Shown here: piece by piece, positions 1 through 10,503 of the stretch
Position numbering within the stretch: position 1 is the first letter of the stretch
How the letters are laid out: each line of letters begins with the position of its first letter
From: Cephalotus follicularis
Lineage: Eukaryota > Streptophyta > Magnoliopsida > Oxalidales > Cephalotaceae
Assembly: GCA_001972305.1 (NCBI GenBank)
Contig: BDDD01000724.1
Coordinates: forward strand, 310,001-374,000
Direction: 5' to 3'
Length of the DNA stretch: 64,000 nucleotides
The notes under the pieces: generated by a model
What the model saw: only the letters and a program-made list of their open reading frames with translations
Database searches by the model: none
Told to the model about the DNA's origin: nothing
Translations under genes and position numbers: made by a program

Positions 1-242
1 CATACGGCCATGATGCAGTCATCCCTATGGAAACGGCTGTGAGATCAACTCGAATAACAATGCAACATGAGCTGACTCTGGTTCAATATATGGAATCCAT
101 GGTTATGGAGTTAGAGGGGTAGGATGAAGAAATATTAAAGGCATTAGACAATATTAAGTGCAAAAAGAAAAGGTAGCCAAGGCGTACAATTAGCGCCTAA
201 GGGCTAAAAGTTTTTGCTGAAGGAGATCTTGTATGGAAAACG
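1..242 (+). pseudogene. Ty3/gypsy integrase C-terminal fragment
   Basis: Frame 1 reads PYGHDAVIPMETAVRSTR at the start, later LEG-stop-DEEILKALDN and FAEGDLVWK near the end. This is the segment after the catalytic core of gypsy integrases of the Tat/Athila type, which join the cDNA to the chromosome. The reading is broken by TAG stops at about residues 40 and 58. The upstream catalytic part lies outside the window. Homology stops sharply at about 242, where an LTR-like sequence begins, so the pol gene was cut by an insertion or deletion. The lineage is inferred from motif style only. Confidence 0.7.
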
Positions 243-1359
243 TGTTGGTTTATTGTCAATCTAAACATCAAATGAACACTTAATCATGCACACACAAACC
301 AGAATTACAGCGGCAATAAGAACACACAAACATGGCATCAAACATGCGAAGGATTGACCCTAAACCAATTCCAAGATTCCTGATCTATGCTTGCCTTGAT
401 CTCTAGCCTAAACCAACACTTGGAGCGGCATAAAAGGAGGATTAGAATCACTCAAATGGGCTACAAGGATGACTCATTCACTTGTCATGGAGTGATCATG
501 GCCTTCTAGTATTCCACACCAAGCATGATCACCAACATCATCTGAATGCGGCTAGCTTCGACCTCCTCTTCTCCACCACATTAGATTTGTCCATGAAGGC
601 AATGGAAGGGAGAAAGAAAGCCCTCATTTTCCTTTAGGGAAAACTGAGAAGAGCTTAAGTTTTTCTTCTTTTGAGTGGTCAAAACAAAATGCATTTTATG
701 CTAACCCATAGTAACTTAATATCAGGGCAATTTCCGGTAAGTCTAACTGACTGGATTTTAGTATTTAATCAAGCCCTCACTTAATTATACGAATTATCCT
801 TCAATTAAGACTCATAAAAATGATGTAGTCATCAAGCTTATAGTGCGTGACTCTGATAATTCATGTGGTATACCGGGCGTAGGGGCAAAATCGTAAATTT
901 ACGATTACCGATTGAACTTGTCCAATCGAATTAGAACTCTTCCAACGTATTTGCAAATTGAAACACTTTCAATTTTTCTCTTATACAAGATGAATCAATC
1001 TCTATATGATAGTTCAGTATGTTTATGGTTTCCTATGGATAAAAGTAAATATCGATATATCAACTGCAAATACTTGAAGAAGTACTACCCAATAATGTGG
1101 GATATGAGGCGAGATCAGTAATATATAAAAATCCCCAACTAATCGATTGAGGAGTTGCAAATACGTAACTACTTATTAAAATCCTACCAGGGATATTCGT
1201 ATATTCCAAAAGTTGTTCAAAACCAAAAGGCCACTCTTGTGATCGCAAAAGTATTCACAAATTGTTCTAAAATACGACCAAACACGGTCACAATAACCAA
1301 GAAGGCCTTTTGGCCAAAATTGTTTCTCAAAAATTACTAAACATCCATTTCAAAAAAGA
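243..1359 (-). repeat. probable truncated antisense copia LTR
   Basis: The stretch opens with TGTTGGTTTATTG right at the integrase break, which resembles the inverted 3' ends of the copia LTRs elsewhere in this window (TGTTGGAAAGG at 13029, TGTTGGGAAC at 58599). It is AT-rich and has no supported coding sequence. I found no matching right end (CTAACA) and no target duplication, so it may be truncated at about 1359, where PMD-gene sequence begins. It could also be more than one fragment. Confidence 0.35.
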
Positions 1360-1665
1360 ATATTACTGTAGGCATTCCACTCCTCCATCAGGTCCTTCAT
1401 CTTTGCCTCAGCCGTATCACGGTCATGTACCCAGGCTGGGTAATTGGAATTGAATTCCATTAGCGTAAGCATATTGGTATCAACCTTAGCTTTTTCTGCC
1501 CTAATCCGCTTCTAGTTGTCATGGATGGTACGAACCCGGGCATTGGCCGCGTTCTTTAGGTTGACAATCTTGGATTGAATGGTTAGAATTTCTTTGTTGT
1601 CTGTCATGTTTAGTGCTTCAAGCTCCACATTCTTATCTTTGAGACTATTGTGTAGTTCACGTTTT
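1360..1665 (-). pseudogene. PMD pseudogene, C-terminal coiled-coil part
   Basis: Read on the minus strand, this continues the PMD pseudogene of 15500-17626 once Copia-1 and one copy of its gtttt target duplication are removed. The frame stays open across that join (..GGKRELHNSL). The product is charged and helical (LKDKNVELEALN, AEAKMKDLMEEWNAY), like a coiled coil, with one TAG stop after IHDN. PMD genes often end in such a coiled coil. The reading fades near 1360. It is a decayed remnant with no sign of function. Confidence 0.55.
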
Positions 1666-4083
1666 TGTTAGAAAGTCTCAAAAATGCAGAAGAGAACATT
1701 AATGGATGTTAGGGTTAGGGTTTGTATAACAAAACTTTTTAGACCATTTAAATGCCCAATCAATGGCATACCCTAAAAATAAATCCATTATTGTCCTAAT
1801 AGGCCATAGGATCACTAATTAGGGTATCAATTGAACCTACTAAACCAGCCGAGCAATGAGGGAATTCGGGTTGGAGCAAAGGGCTACACAAACCCTAATT
1901 GGTCACTCCAAAAAAATTTAGGGTAACACAATAAAAACCCTAACACATGGAGCTCCAATCGGAACCCTCCCCTAGCCAAACCCGAAGGGTTTGTTGGGAT
2001 ACTAAACCTACACAAATAAGTCCCAGCCATCAAACCTCCTAGCCCTCAAACCCGAGCCTAATCACATACACACAACTATATAAAAACTATGCTACAATGA
2101 GGAGAAATTAGGTACCTACCTAATTCTTTGCCCACCTCCACTTTGAATGCTCCTTGTAACTTGTTTCCAAAGCTTACATCTTCACAAAATATCATCCCCA
2201 AGTTGTGGCTAGCAACTTTTATGAAGCAAGAAGGCATGAGGATGAAGGATATTGTTTAACCTAAAACTATTTCTCAAAATAGATAAAGATTGAATGAGAT
2301 GTTCAATCAATCTCCACCTAAGATGACTTTGGGAGAGTGAAAGGAAGTTATTTTTTCTTCTTCTCTTCATGAACTTCAAGCACTGTTGATGTTCATCCAT
2401 GGAGGTAGATGGTTGGAGGACAGGAGAAGAAAAGAGAGCTACGGGTGCTTTTAGGAAAAAGTTCGGAGAAAAATTCCATGGTGTGTTAAATAAGCCAAGA
2501 CTTAAAAATCCCTATTGGACTTTTCAATGGCTTGTTAAACAAACTTATGATTTATTATTTCTCTCTTGTTAACTCCCTTTGGCCTGCCATTAAGTCCCCA
2601 ATTCGTCCCATACACATGCAAAGCAAGTTTGGGCCAAAATGGTGATGGACTAGCAAATGGGCTTAAGTAAAATCACCATAGATTTCACTAACCATCAAGC
2701 CCACATTTTAAAAAACTTTGGGCTAGCCAATTTAAGGACAATGAAGCCCAAAATTTTGGCCACTAAGAGAATTAAATCCCAAGCCCTAAATGCATCAAAG
2801 GCTTTAAGCTCTCCCTACAAGTAAATGCCCTATCCATTTACATATTGAGACAAACAAGTCTTTGCACGTAATATTTCATTATGGTGATGCTTGAACTCAT
2901 TTCCAAAGAAATGATTGTTCAACAAATGAAATATTCACTAGCAAAGTAATATCTCCCTTAGATGCTATCCTTTCACTAAATGACATGTCACCCGACATAT
3001 CAACCTATTCCAAAATCCAGCGGGACCCGAAAGCTAGGTTGGTTCCCAGTACAAACGATATATTTCCTAGAAATCCCAGGGTTCTGGTATGACAATCCTG
3101 ATCCGTGTATACCATGTCTATCATTTTTAGCTAGTTAAACCTGTACTTTATCATTGTCATAGGCATATGTGTCGCATATCCCTCATCATCTCGGCTCCAA
3201 CCGCGACTAGTTTGGATTAATGTCACCCCTAGGTAAAACGCGATAACTATAATTCTATGAACCCATTGAGACTGTCAAGAGACATCCTAGAAAACCTCAT
3301 TTCCATCTCCCAAGTACTCGACCGAGATTTCCAAGTCTTCAATGGTCATAGATGTTATAGAGCCTGTAATCCTCAACACAGGTGTGATGATCCCACGTGG
3401 CATACTCGCCCACACATCTCAATGCAGCTCCCACAAGGCCCAAAGATAACCCATTTGCCAGCACGTGGCTAGTGCTGGGGAAGGCAAAAATCAAAGCCAA
3501 GAGGTTACTACACAACGCATGCTAGCCGCTCAGGTCTAAGGATACAACGCGAGTCATAAAATAGCTAGTAGTCTCCTTTGACTAAACACTACCCCGACAA
3601 ATAGGAGTCCTGTTGACAGAGGTGTTGACTCTCCAAATAGGTAACCTATGGTGGGTCAGTTCAGTGATGCTCCCGCATCAACTTTAGGGTAAACCCAAAT
3701 GGCAATGATATGATCCATCCCCCACACACAAAAGGGCAAGCATAATACGACAAGTCTTTGCGGTTCATCAATTGCCCTAAGAGAGTGAACCTATGACTTG
3801 TAAATTTTGTCACAAGGGAGTAAGGATCTCATTCTAATAACCTCCCATGCATGAGATCCAACCCTTTACGGACAAGGCACTATATGTGTATTCAGTTGAC
3901 ATGGTGATCAACTGATCCATAGTGATGGTTTACGATATTACATATAGCCTTTGCCATTTTTTATTGTAGTATGCATATTAAAACATAGTTGGAACTAAGA
4001 ATGTTTAAGAATGGAGTGTAACATATGTATAGAATATATCAATGCAGCCACCTCTTGGCTTGCAGGGACACCCCTATCTAACA
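1666..4083 (-). repeat. Copia-1 3' LTR (2418 bp)
   Basis: It aligns along its whole length with 13029-15499, for example in the TTAGGGT block near 1708 and the shared ends GCAGGGACACCCCTATCTAACA. On the minus strand it starts TGTTAGATAGG and ends CTTTCTAACA. It is about 50 bp shorter than its partner, with small indels (for example loss of a GACCTCCAATGACC-type segment near 3095). It has no supported ORF. Confidence 0.92.
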
Positions 4084-4095
4084 ATCTCCCACTTG
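4084..4095 (-). other. Copia-1 polypurine tract
   Basis: On the minus strand AAGTGGGAGAT abuts the LTR start TGTTAG. This is the usual plus-strand primer position in copia elements, and an almost identical tract precedes the Copia-B LTR at 61221. Confidence 0.8.
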
Positions 4096-5635
4096 GCCTT
4101 CAAGCTACAAGGACCTATAGCCTAAGCTCATTGTACTAATATGTCTCCCGAGTACTGAACAAGCATCGGTCTGTGGGTCTGCTAAGTTTGCTACCTTCAC
4201 AAATCTCTCATATAATGACATCTACTCTTTGATGTACCTATATTTCCTCTAAAAATCTCTTTCGAGACATTTCCCGATCATGTGATACCATCGCTATATA
4301 TGTTTGGTGCAATAATGAGACCCGAGTTCCATGGCTTGTGCAAAGGCCTCCATCAATGTCATAGTCACCACAACAAGACAAAGGAAGGTTGGAATCCCTA
4401 CAAAGTTCAATAATGAACTTGTGCATCCAAACTAGCTTCTAACTTCGGTATCATAAGTTGCAACATACTCTTATTCCATGGTGGAGTTTGCAATTATCTA
4501 CTGCATCAAAATCTTCCAACTCACACAGCACCTCCGTTCAAGATATTCACATATCTTGAATCGGATTTGTGATTTTTTCAATTCATAGTTGAAACTAGAG
4601 TTGACCTAACTCTTCTGTTTCAATTTCACTGTCTTCTCCATACGCTAAGAAAAAAGTGATATTAGGGTTATCCTATTTCTGCTAGACATAAGGGACATCA
4701 TAGTTTTAATGAAGTTTTAATAACATCATCAAAACAGATGTTTCAGCTACGGGATGCTTGCTTAAGGTCATACACAGACCATAGGAGCTTACACTCGTTG
4801 TGTGAATACTCCTTGGATGTAAACCTCTCTGGTTTGGGACATTCAGATGTCCTCTTCAAGATAGTCCTTTGAAAAGGCCGCCTTGAAATCAATTTGCCAC
4901 TTATTATACTCATAATGAGTGGCAATAGCAAGCATAATTCAAATGGACTCAAGCGTTAACTTTACAGGTTTCAACCTTTTCCATTACCGTCTATCTTCCT
5001 TCCGAAGATTAACAAACATCTGATAGGATTTTATGCCTTCGGGTGCATTTACTAAGTCTTGCATTTGGTAGGCGTATATGGGGTCCTTTTCAGATTTCAT
5101 GACTTCCAATCATGCCTTAGAATCAGTGCACTTCACTGTTTACTTGTAGCTGACAGGCTTGACATCAACGATGTCGTTGGGTTTATCAATGCCTTTCAAT
5201 GAGAAAACCATATTTCTCAGGCGGTGTTTAAAACCTTGCATGTTCTCCTCTCTTGACGAGAGCCTTACAGAGATTCCATCTCAGTTTGGGATCCTTTCAA
5301 AATTATGTCTTTAGAGGGTTCCACATCTAATTCCTTATCATCCTGTGGGTATTCACCTGGTGATAACTCTCTTAGTTTCACCATGCTCCCACTACTTCCT
5401 GCAAGCAAGTATTCCCTCACTAGGAATTTTTCAGTACGCGAAATAAATATATGTTGTTTGCTAGGATAGTAGAAATATAATCCTAAGCATATCTTAGGAT
5501 ATCCCACAAACCACAATGGTCCTATCGTGCCACCAGCTTAGAAGGTTCCCACCTTCTCACATAAGCTGGACAGCCTTTTAACCCTCTCTAGGTTTAGGCT
5601 GGGTTTCCTCCATATATGATCTCACTGATCATATG
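4096..5635 (-). pseudogene. Copia-1 pol remnant: integrase C-terminus, reverse transcriptase, RNase H
   Basis: Minus-strand pieces appear in copia order. At 5265-5630: CPAYVRRWEP, then FVGYPK and ISRTEKFLVREYLL, the integrase C-terminal region. At 4743-4952: SVYDLKQASRS, the end of the copia reverse transcriptase palm. At 4238-4426: a decayed RNase H with FIIEL and TSHGTR in place of the usual rack around CDN and EPRSH. Frameshifts and stops separate all of them, and the RT catalytic YVDD box is not readable. The integrase core, protease and gag do not appear upstream of the nested Gypsy-1, so much of pol was lost. Homology to Copia-B at 61221-62747 supports the assignment. Confidence 0.8.
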
Positions 5636-7369
5636 TGTAATGACCCAAATTTCCATGTAAGATATTAATTATGGAAAATGATTGCTATTGTGTAAATTGG
5701 CAAATAGTTCAAGGGAACCGTAGTATGACCCTACGCTCGGATATTTGTTTTGGATGAACGTCATGTTGAAAGCGTCAATCTAAAATGTTAAGAGTTGACA
5801 AAGATGTTTAAAGCACCGACGGTTTTATTAAAAGAGTCGACGCTTTGGGCAACGGGCGACACTCTAATTGTAAACGTCGACGCGTTGAAGTCAAGTGTAT
5901 CAGTTGACCTGGACAAAGACTTAAAGCAGCGACGCTTTGTAAGAAAGCATCAGCGCTTTAGTCGGGATAGAAGTGGAGAACTCAGATCAAGCCCGTGACC
6001 GGCGACGCTTAGGGAGAAAACGTCGACGCTTTGAGCTACAGACAAAATGCAAAATCTGACTTTTTAGCAATTTGTGAGTGAAAATCTTTAATTTTGGACA
6101 AGTGGCAGGCCAGGGGAGGATGATATGAGATGTTATCAGATGATCTAACAAGTGTCATCACTTGGATTGGTTGAATTTGAGCACATGGGCTGCCAAGAGA
6201 GAGAGTTGAGTTGTGTGAGAAGGGGAAAAGACTTGCCTCCCAAGTAACCCATCTATTTATTGGCTAAGAGGGTTGAACTCAGTCATTTTGGCTGAGAAGG
6301 AAAGTGCTCCTGCTGAGAGTGACGTGGAGAATTCGTGGGAGAGCAAAAGCGAAAGAAATTCTAAAGCAAAGTAAGGAAATTCTATACCTATTTATGTCAA
6401 AGCTTCCTCTGTTTTGATTCAAAATTATGCAGCAGATTGTTCTATTGATATCTTGTTAAATTATTGATGAATTTTTGAATGGTTGGATGTTCTGGAAACT
6501 TTAGGATGTCCTCTTCAACTTTTATGCTTTTCATGTTTCAAGATTCTATCGTTTTCTTGATGACAATTCATGTTTTAAATTTCTGTTTGGGTACTGTTTT
6601 ATTCCTGGATTATGCAGCAAGTTCTTTAAATCATATCTTGCTCGTTTCTTGATGAAAAATTAAATGGTTGGATGTTTTGAAAACCTTAAGATGTCCTATT
6701 TAACTTTTATGTTTTATTTATCTCAAAATTCTATCTAATTCCCTATAAGAATTGATGTTTCATTTTACTGCTCATGCCCTGTTTTCATATGGAACCAGCC
6801 ACTTTCAAAAATTCATAACAGATTCAATTCTCAACCAATTGTTATGATCTTGAGCTTTCTGAATTCTCAAAGATGTATACTTTAATGTTTATGTTTTACG
6901 TTTTATCTGAAAATTCTTATTTCTATATGAATTATCAGTTTTAGCAAAGCTATGCAAATCTGTTTTTATGAACTCATTTGAGTCAATTGCTCAAATGAAG
7001 AGAAAGGTTTATGAATTGTGAAAGAAATGTTATGAAATGATTTTTATGAATGCTTTCTATGCGATGATGTTGCATTAATGTTTTGATATGTAATAAGAAC
7101 AAAGTTTTTCCGCTGTATTATATGTTTATGTAGAAGGATGATCCTGTGTATTTGTAGACCAACGATATGGTTATGACATCTTTATATAAGATGATTATGT
7201 GTAAATTATGAATTTAAGATTATGTATTATGTTACAAGACATGAAATTATGATGTTATGTACTTTTAGAGAACAGTACCAAAGGATGTAACGTTTCACAC
7301 CCAACGTAACGCGACCGATCCTCGAGGTTCGCTTTGAGCTATTGGTGGGCTCGGGTCGGGGGCGTTACA
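5636..7369 (+). repeat. Gypsy-1 5' LTR, internally deleted
   Basis: TGTAATGACCC to GGCGTTACA, directly followed by the PBS. The segment 5768-6035 is rich in the GTCGACG motif (for example AGTCGACGCTTT near 5838, CGTCGACGCTTTG near 6022). Compared with the 3' LTR it lacks the sequence equivalent to 9769-10187 at position 7057, so the full LTR would be about 2150 bp. From 6532 on it matches 9244-10498. Confidence 0.92.
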
Positions 7370-7373
7370 AGAA

Positions 7374-7384
7374 TGGTATCAGAG
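7374..7384 (+). other. Gypsy-1 primer binding site (tRNA-iMet type)
   Basis: TGGTATCAGAG starts 4 bases after the LTR end. It is complementary to the 3' end of plant initiator-methionine tRNA, the common primer for plant LTR elements. Confidence 0.9.
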
Positions 7385-7442
7385 AGATAATTGTGATACG
7401 TGTTGAGGATATGATTTGTGTATTTGCTAACCTATTTTTCAG

Positions 7443-7790
7443 ATGTCATCAACGAGCGAATCCAACTCCAATTCTAGTACAGGATTCTCCCATTGTGGGT
7501 CATCCGAAATGGTACACTGGCGAGTACCAACCCTGATAGCTGAAAACCAACAATTACATGAAGAAAAGGAAGAGTTAAGACAAATGGTAGCAAATAATAG
7601 AGAGCAATTCTATACACACATTTACCAGATAGAGGCAAAGTACCATGAAGAGTTAGAAAGGAATGACGAAATCCTCAGAGAAATTAAATCTGGCCTTAGG
7701 GTACTTACAAGATATATTTGGGGACTTAATGAAATTGTGATGACTGGTGTTAGGGAGAACCTCAGAATGATGATAAGACAGATTCAATAA
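7443..7790 (+). CDS. small coiled-coil ORF upstream of gag in Gypsy-1
   Basis: A 115-residue open frame lies between the PBS and gag. The first ~30 residues are Ser-rich and polar. Residues ~32-70 are a charged helix with heptad-like spacing (LIAENQQLHEEKEELRQ, YHEELERNDEILREI), followed by a basic tail (MMIRQIQ). There is no zinc knuckle or gag core. It ends 255 bp before the gag start and is intact although gag is broken. Extra ORFs before gag are known from some Tat/Ogre-type gypsy elements, but I do not recognise this one. It may be a structural accessory protein, or a chance ORF. Confidence 0.5.
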   Translation: MSSTSESNSNSSTGFSHCGSSEMVHWRVPTLIAENQQLHEEKEELRQMVANNREQFYTHIYQIEAKYHEELERNDEILREIKSGLRVLTRYIWGLNEIVMTGVRENLRMMIRQIQ

Positions 7791-8045
7791 GAAGTGTCGG
7801 ACGATAATGTCCCTAGTGATGAAGACTAGGGTAACGATAAGAAAGATTTTGTAAAAATGTTTAAATGTGGATATGTGAAAATGTGACATAAGTGTGAAAG
7901 GACGTGTAGGAAATGTATAAAGGTTTATAAGATAAATAAAGCTGTTAGTTCTTTGTATGATCTTGAGCATTAGAATTTAACTGCTTTACCTAGCATATGA
8001 GTATAATTGCTTAAGATTAAGAACTAACCTACAGATGCTAACTAG

Positions 8046-9240
8046 ATGGCCGACGCGAGAAGAGAAAGAGGACAAAGGCGAAACGCGAATGCACAAAACA
8101 ATGAGGATGATAATTCTCTGAGCGCAATTTTAAACAGATTGGCTCAAGTTATTGTCGACAACAACGGCAATAATAATCAAGAGCATCCACCCTCAAGACC
8201 GACGCTAGAGCAGTTTGCGAGGCACAATCCGAAAATATTTTCGGGAACAACCGATCCTTTGGAAGCGGAAGCATGGATCCAAGGGAACGAGAAGATTTTT
8301 AGAGCGATGGATTGCACAGACCGACAGAAAGTAGAGTTTTCAATATACAAGTTAGATGGAGAAGCGGATCAATGGTGGTGTATGATTAAGAGAACCAAGA
8401 CGCGTCGAGAAAGAGAAGCGATGACATGGGAAGGGTTCAAAGAAATATTTATGAACAAATATTTTCCACAAGCCTTGAAGGATAAAATGGAGGAAGATTT
8501 TCTCCAACTGGAACAAGGTGAGTCTGAAACAGTGGCTCAATACAAGGCAAATTTCACAAAGATGTCTCGTTATGCGACTCATCTGGTATCAACAGAAGAA
8601 AGAAGGGCAAACAGGTTTTGCCAAGGACTGAAATCTTACATTAGGAGGCTGGTAATAGCACAAGATCTACAGACTTATGACGCAATTTTGAGGTGTGCAC
8701 TGAGGATAGAAATTGATAACCAAAGATATCAGTAGAGACGGGCTGAACAAGGGCAAGGGAAGAGGAAAACAGGTGAATCCTCTAACAGTAAGCATAAGAA
8801 AGCAAGGTCCGATGGAGGACAAGACTCAAAAATTTGTCAAGAATGTAGGAAAATACACCGTGGGAAATGTTTATACGGGACGGGAGTGTGTTACAAATGT
8901 GGAAAGCAAGGACACTTGGCTAAAGAGTGTCAACAAGGACCAAACCAAGCCCAGAATCAAAGGGCGATTAGATGCTACAACTGTGGGCAAGAAGGACAGG
9001 TGTCCAATCAATGCACCCGACCGAAGATGGGAGGGCAAGGAGGGAACGGATCCCAGCAACAAAGAGCACCAGCAAGAACCTATGCCATGATGGCTGAAGA
9101 GGTGGAAAATCCCAATGACGTGGTGATAGGTACTTTTCCCGTATGCTCTAGATCTGCATATGTATTGTTTGATATGGGAGCGACGCATTCTTTTGTGTCT
9201 TTATCTTTTGCACGATGTTTAAGTACCCCATCACCAGATT
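8046..9240 (+). pseudogene. Gypsy-1 gag and start of protease
   Basis: Gag packages element RNA into particles. Residues 1-229 carry the retrotransposon gag core (AEAWIQGNEKIF at ~76, DQWWCMIKRT, WEGFKEIFMNKYFP, FCQGLKSYIRRL). A TAG at 8733-8735 interrupts the same frame, which resumes with RRAEQGQGKRK. Three cysteine boxes follow: CQECRKIHRGKC, CYKCGKQGHLAKEC (canonical CX2CX4HX4C) and CYNCGQEGQVSNQC, where the His is replaced by Gln. The frame then enters the protease at YVLFDMGATHSFVS, with Met in place of the active-site Ser/Thr (DSG/DTG). Homology ends at about 9240, where LTR sequence starts. The start ATG at 8046 fits the usual MADAR-like gag beginning. Confidence 0.88.
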
Positions 9241-9243
9241 TTG

Positions 9244-10498
9244 CATGTTTCAAGATTCTATCATTTTCGTGATGAAAATTCATGTTTTAAATTGCTGTTT
9301 GGGTACTATTTTATTCCTGGATTATGTAGCAACTTCTTTAAATTCTATCTTGCTCGTTTCTTGATGAAAAATTAAATAGTCGGAAGTTTTGAAAACCGTA
9401 AGATGTCCTCTTTAACTGTTATGTTTTATGTATCTCGAAATTCTGTCGAATTCTTTATAAGAATTGATGTTTCATTTTACTGCTCATGCCCTGTTTTCAT
9501 ATGGAACCAGCCACTTTCAAAAATTCATAACGAATTCAATTCTCAACCAATTGTTATGATCTTGAGCTTTGTGAATTCTTAAATATGTCTACTTTAAGGT
9601 TTATGTTTTACATTTTATCTGAAAATGCTTATTTCTATATGAATTATCAGTTTTAGCAAAGCTATGCAAAATTGTTTTTATGAACTCATTTGAGTCAATT
9701 GCTCAAATGAAGAGAAAGGTTTATGAATTGTGAAAGAAATGTTATGAAATGATTTTTATGAATGCTTTGAGCTAATCACTCAAATTAAATGATGAATGAA
9801 CAGCCCTTGGGTTGCGATCCAAGGGGAATGGAGCGAGATGCTCACGGACATGCATGTGATGTAAGGATAGTAGTCGGGGAGTGCACAATGCCCCGGTGAA
9901 GCGGTGTAAAGGGTTCATTAAAGTTTTTATGACTTCTATGTTTATGAAATGTTCTAGTTACGAGTTTGTAATTAGAAAAGTGATATGCTTTACGAAATGT
10001 TCTAGTTATATGTATTGACTAGAAAAATGGTATGATGAAATATGTTTACTATAAAAACACCTTACTGAGCTATTTTGAGCTCATTCCTTTCAATGTTGTT
10101 TTCAAATAAAATGTTTTCAGGAAATGAATGAATAGAGATTACGAGCTTAGAGGAAGCTCTTAAGAAGGAGTTTTTGTGAAAGAAAGACTATGCGATGATG
10201 TTGCATTAATGTTTTGATATGTAATAAGAAAAAGTTTTTCCGCTATTTATTTGTTTATGTAGAAGGATGATCCTGTGTATTTGTAGACCAACAATATGGT
10301 TATGCCATCTTTATATAACATGATTATGTGTAAAGTATGAATTTAAGATTATGTAATATGTTGCAAGACATGAAATTATGATGTTATGTACTTTTAGAGA
10401 ATAGTACCAAAGGATGTAACGTTTCACACCCAACGTAACGTGACCGATCCTCGAGGTTTGCTTTGAGCTATTAGTGGGCTCAGGTCAGGGGTGTTACA
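9244..10498 (+). repeat. Gypsy-1 3' LTR, 5'-truncated
   Basis: It starts abruptly at CATGTTTCAAGATTC, matching 6532 in the 5' LTR, and runs to GTGTTACA at the atatg duplication. It keeps the segment 9769-10187 (AACAGCCCTTGGGTTGCGAT and following) that the 5' LTR has lost. The first ~900 LTR bases, including the GTCGACG-rich part, are deleted. Confidence 0.9.
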
Positions 10499-10503
10499 AT
10501 ATG

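Larger units (their letters stand above)
5636..10498 (+). mobile_element. Gypsy-1, truncated Ty3/gypsy element
   Basis: It begins TGTAATGACCC and ends GTGTTACA with an exact 5-bp target duplication atatg (5631-5635 and 10499-10503), so it inserted intact and decayed in place. It has a 5' LTR, a tRNA-iMet PBS, a small coiled-coil ORF, gag, and the first part of the protease. It then jumps at about 9243 into the middle of the 3' LTR: RT, RNase H, integrase, the purine tract and the first ~900 bp of the 3' LTR are missing. The 5' LTR has a separate 419-bp internal deletion. Confidence 0.92.

Noticed and set aside
8871-9188. 105-residue minus frame opposite the zinc-knuckle region
   Set aside because: It is a shadow of the gag reading on the other strand.
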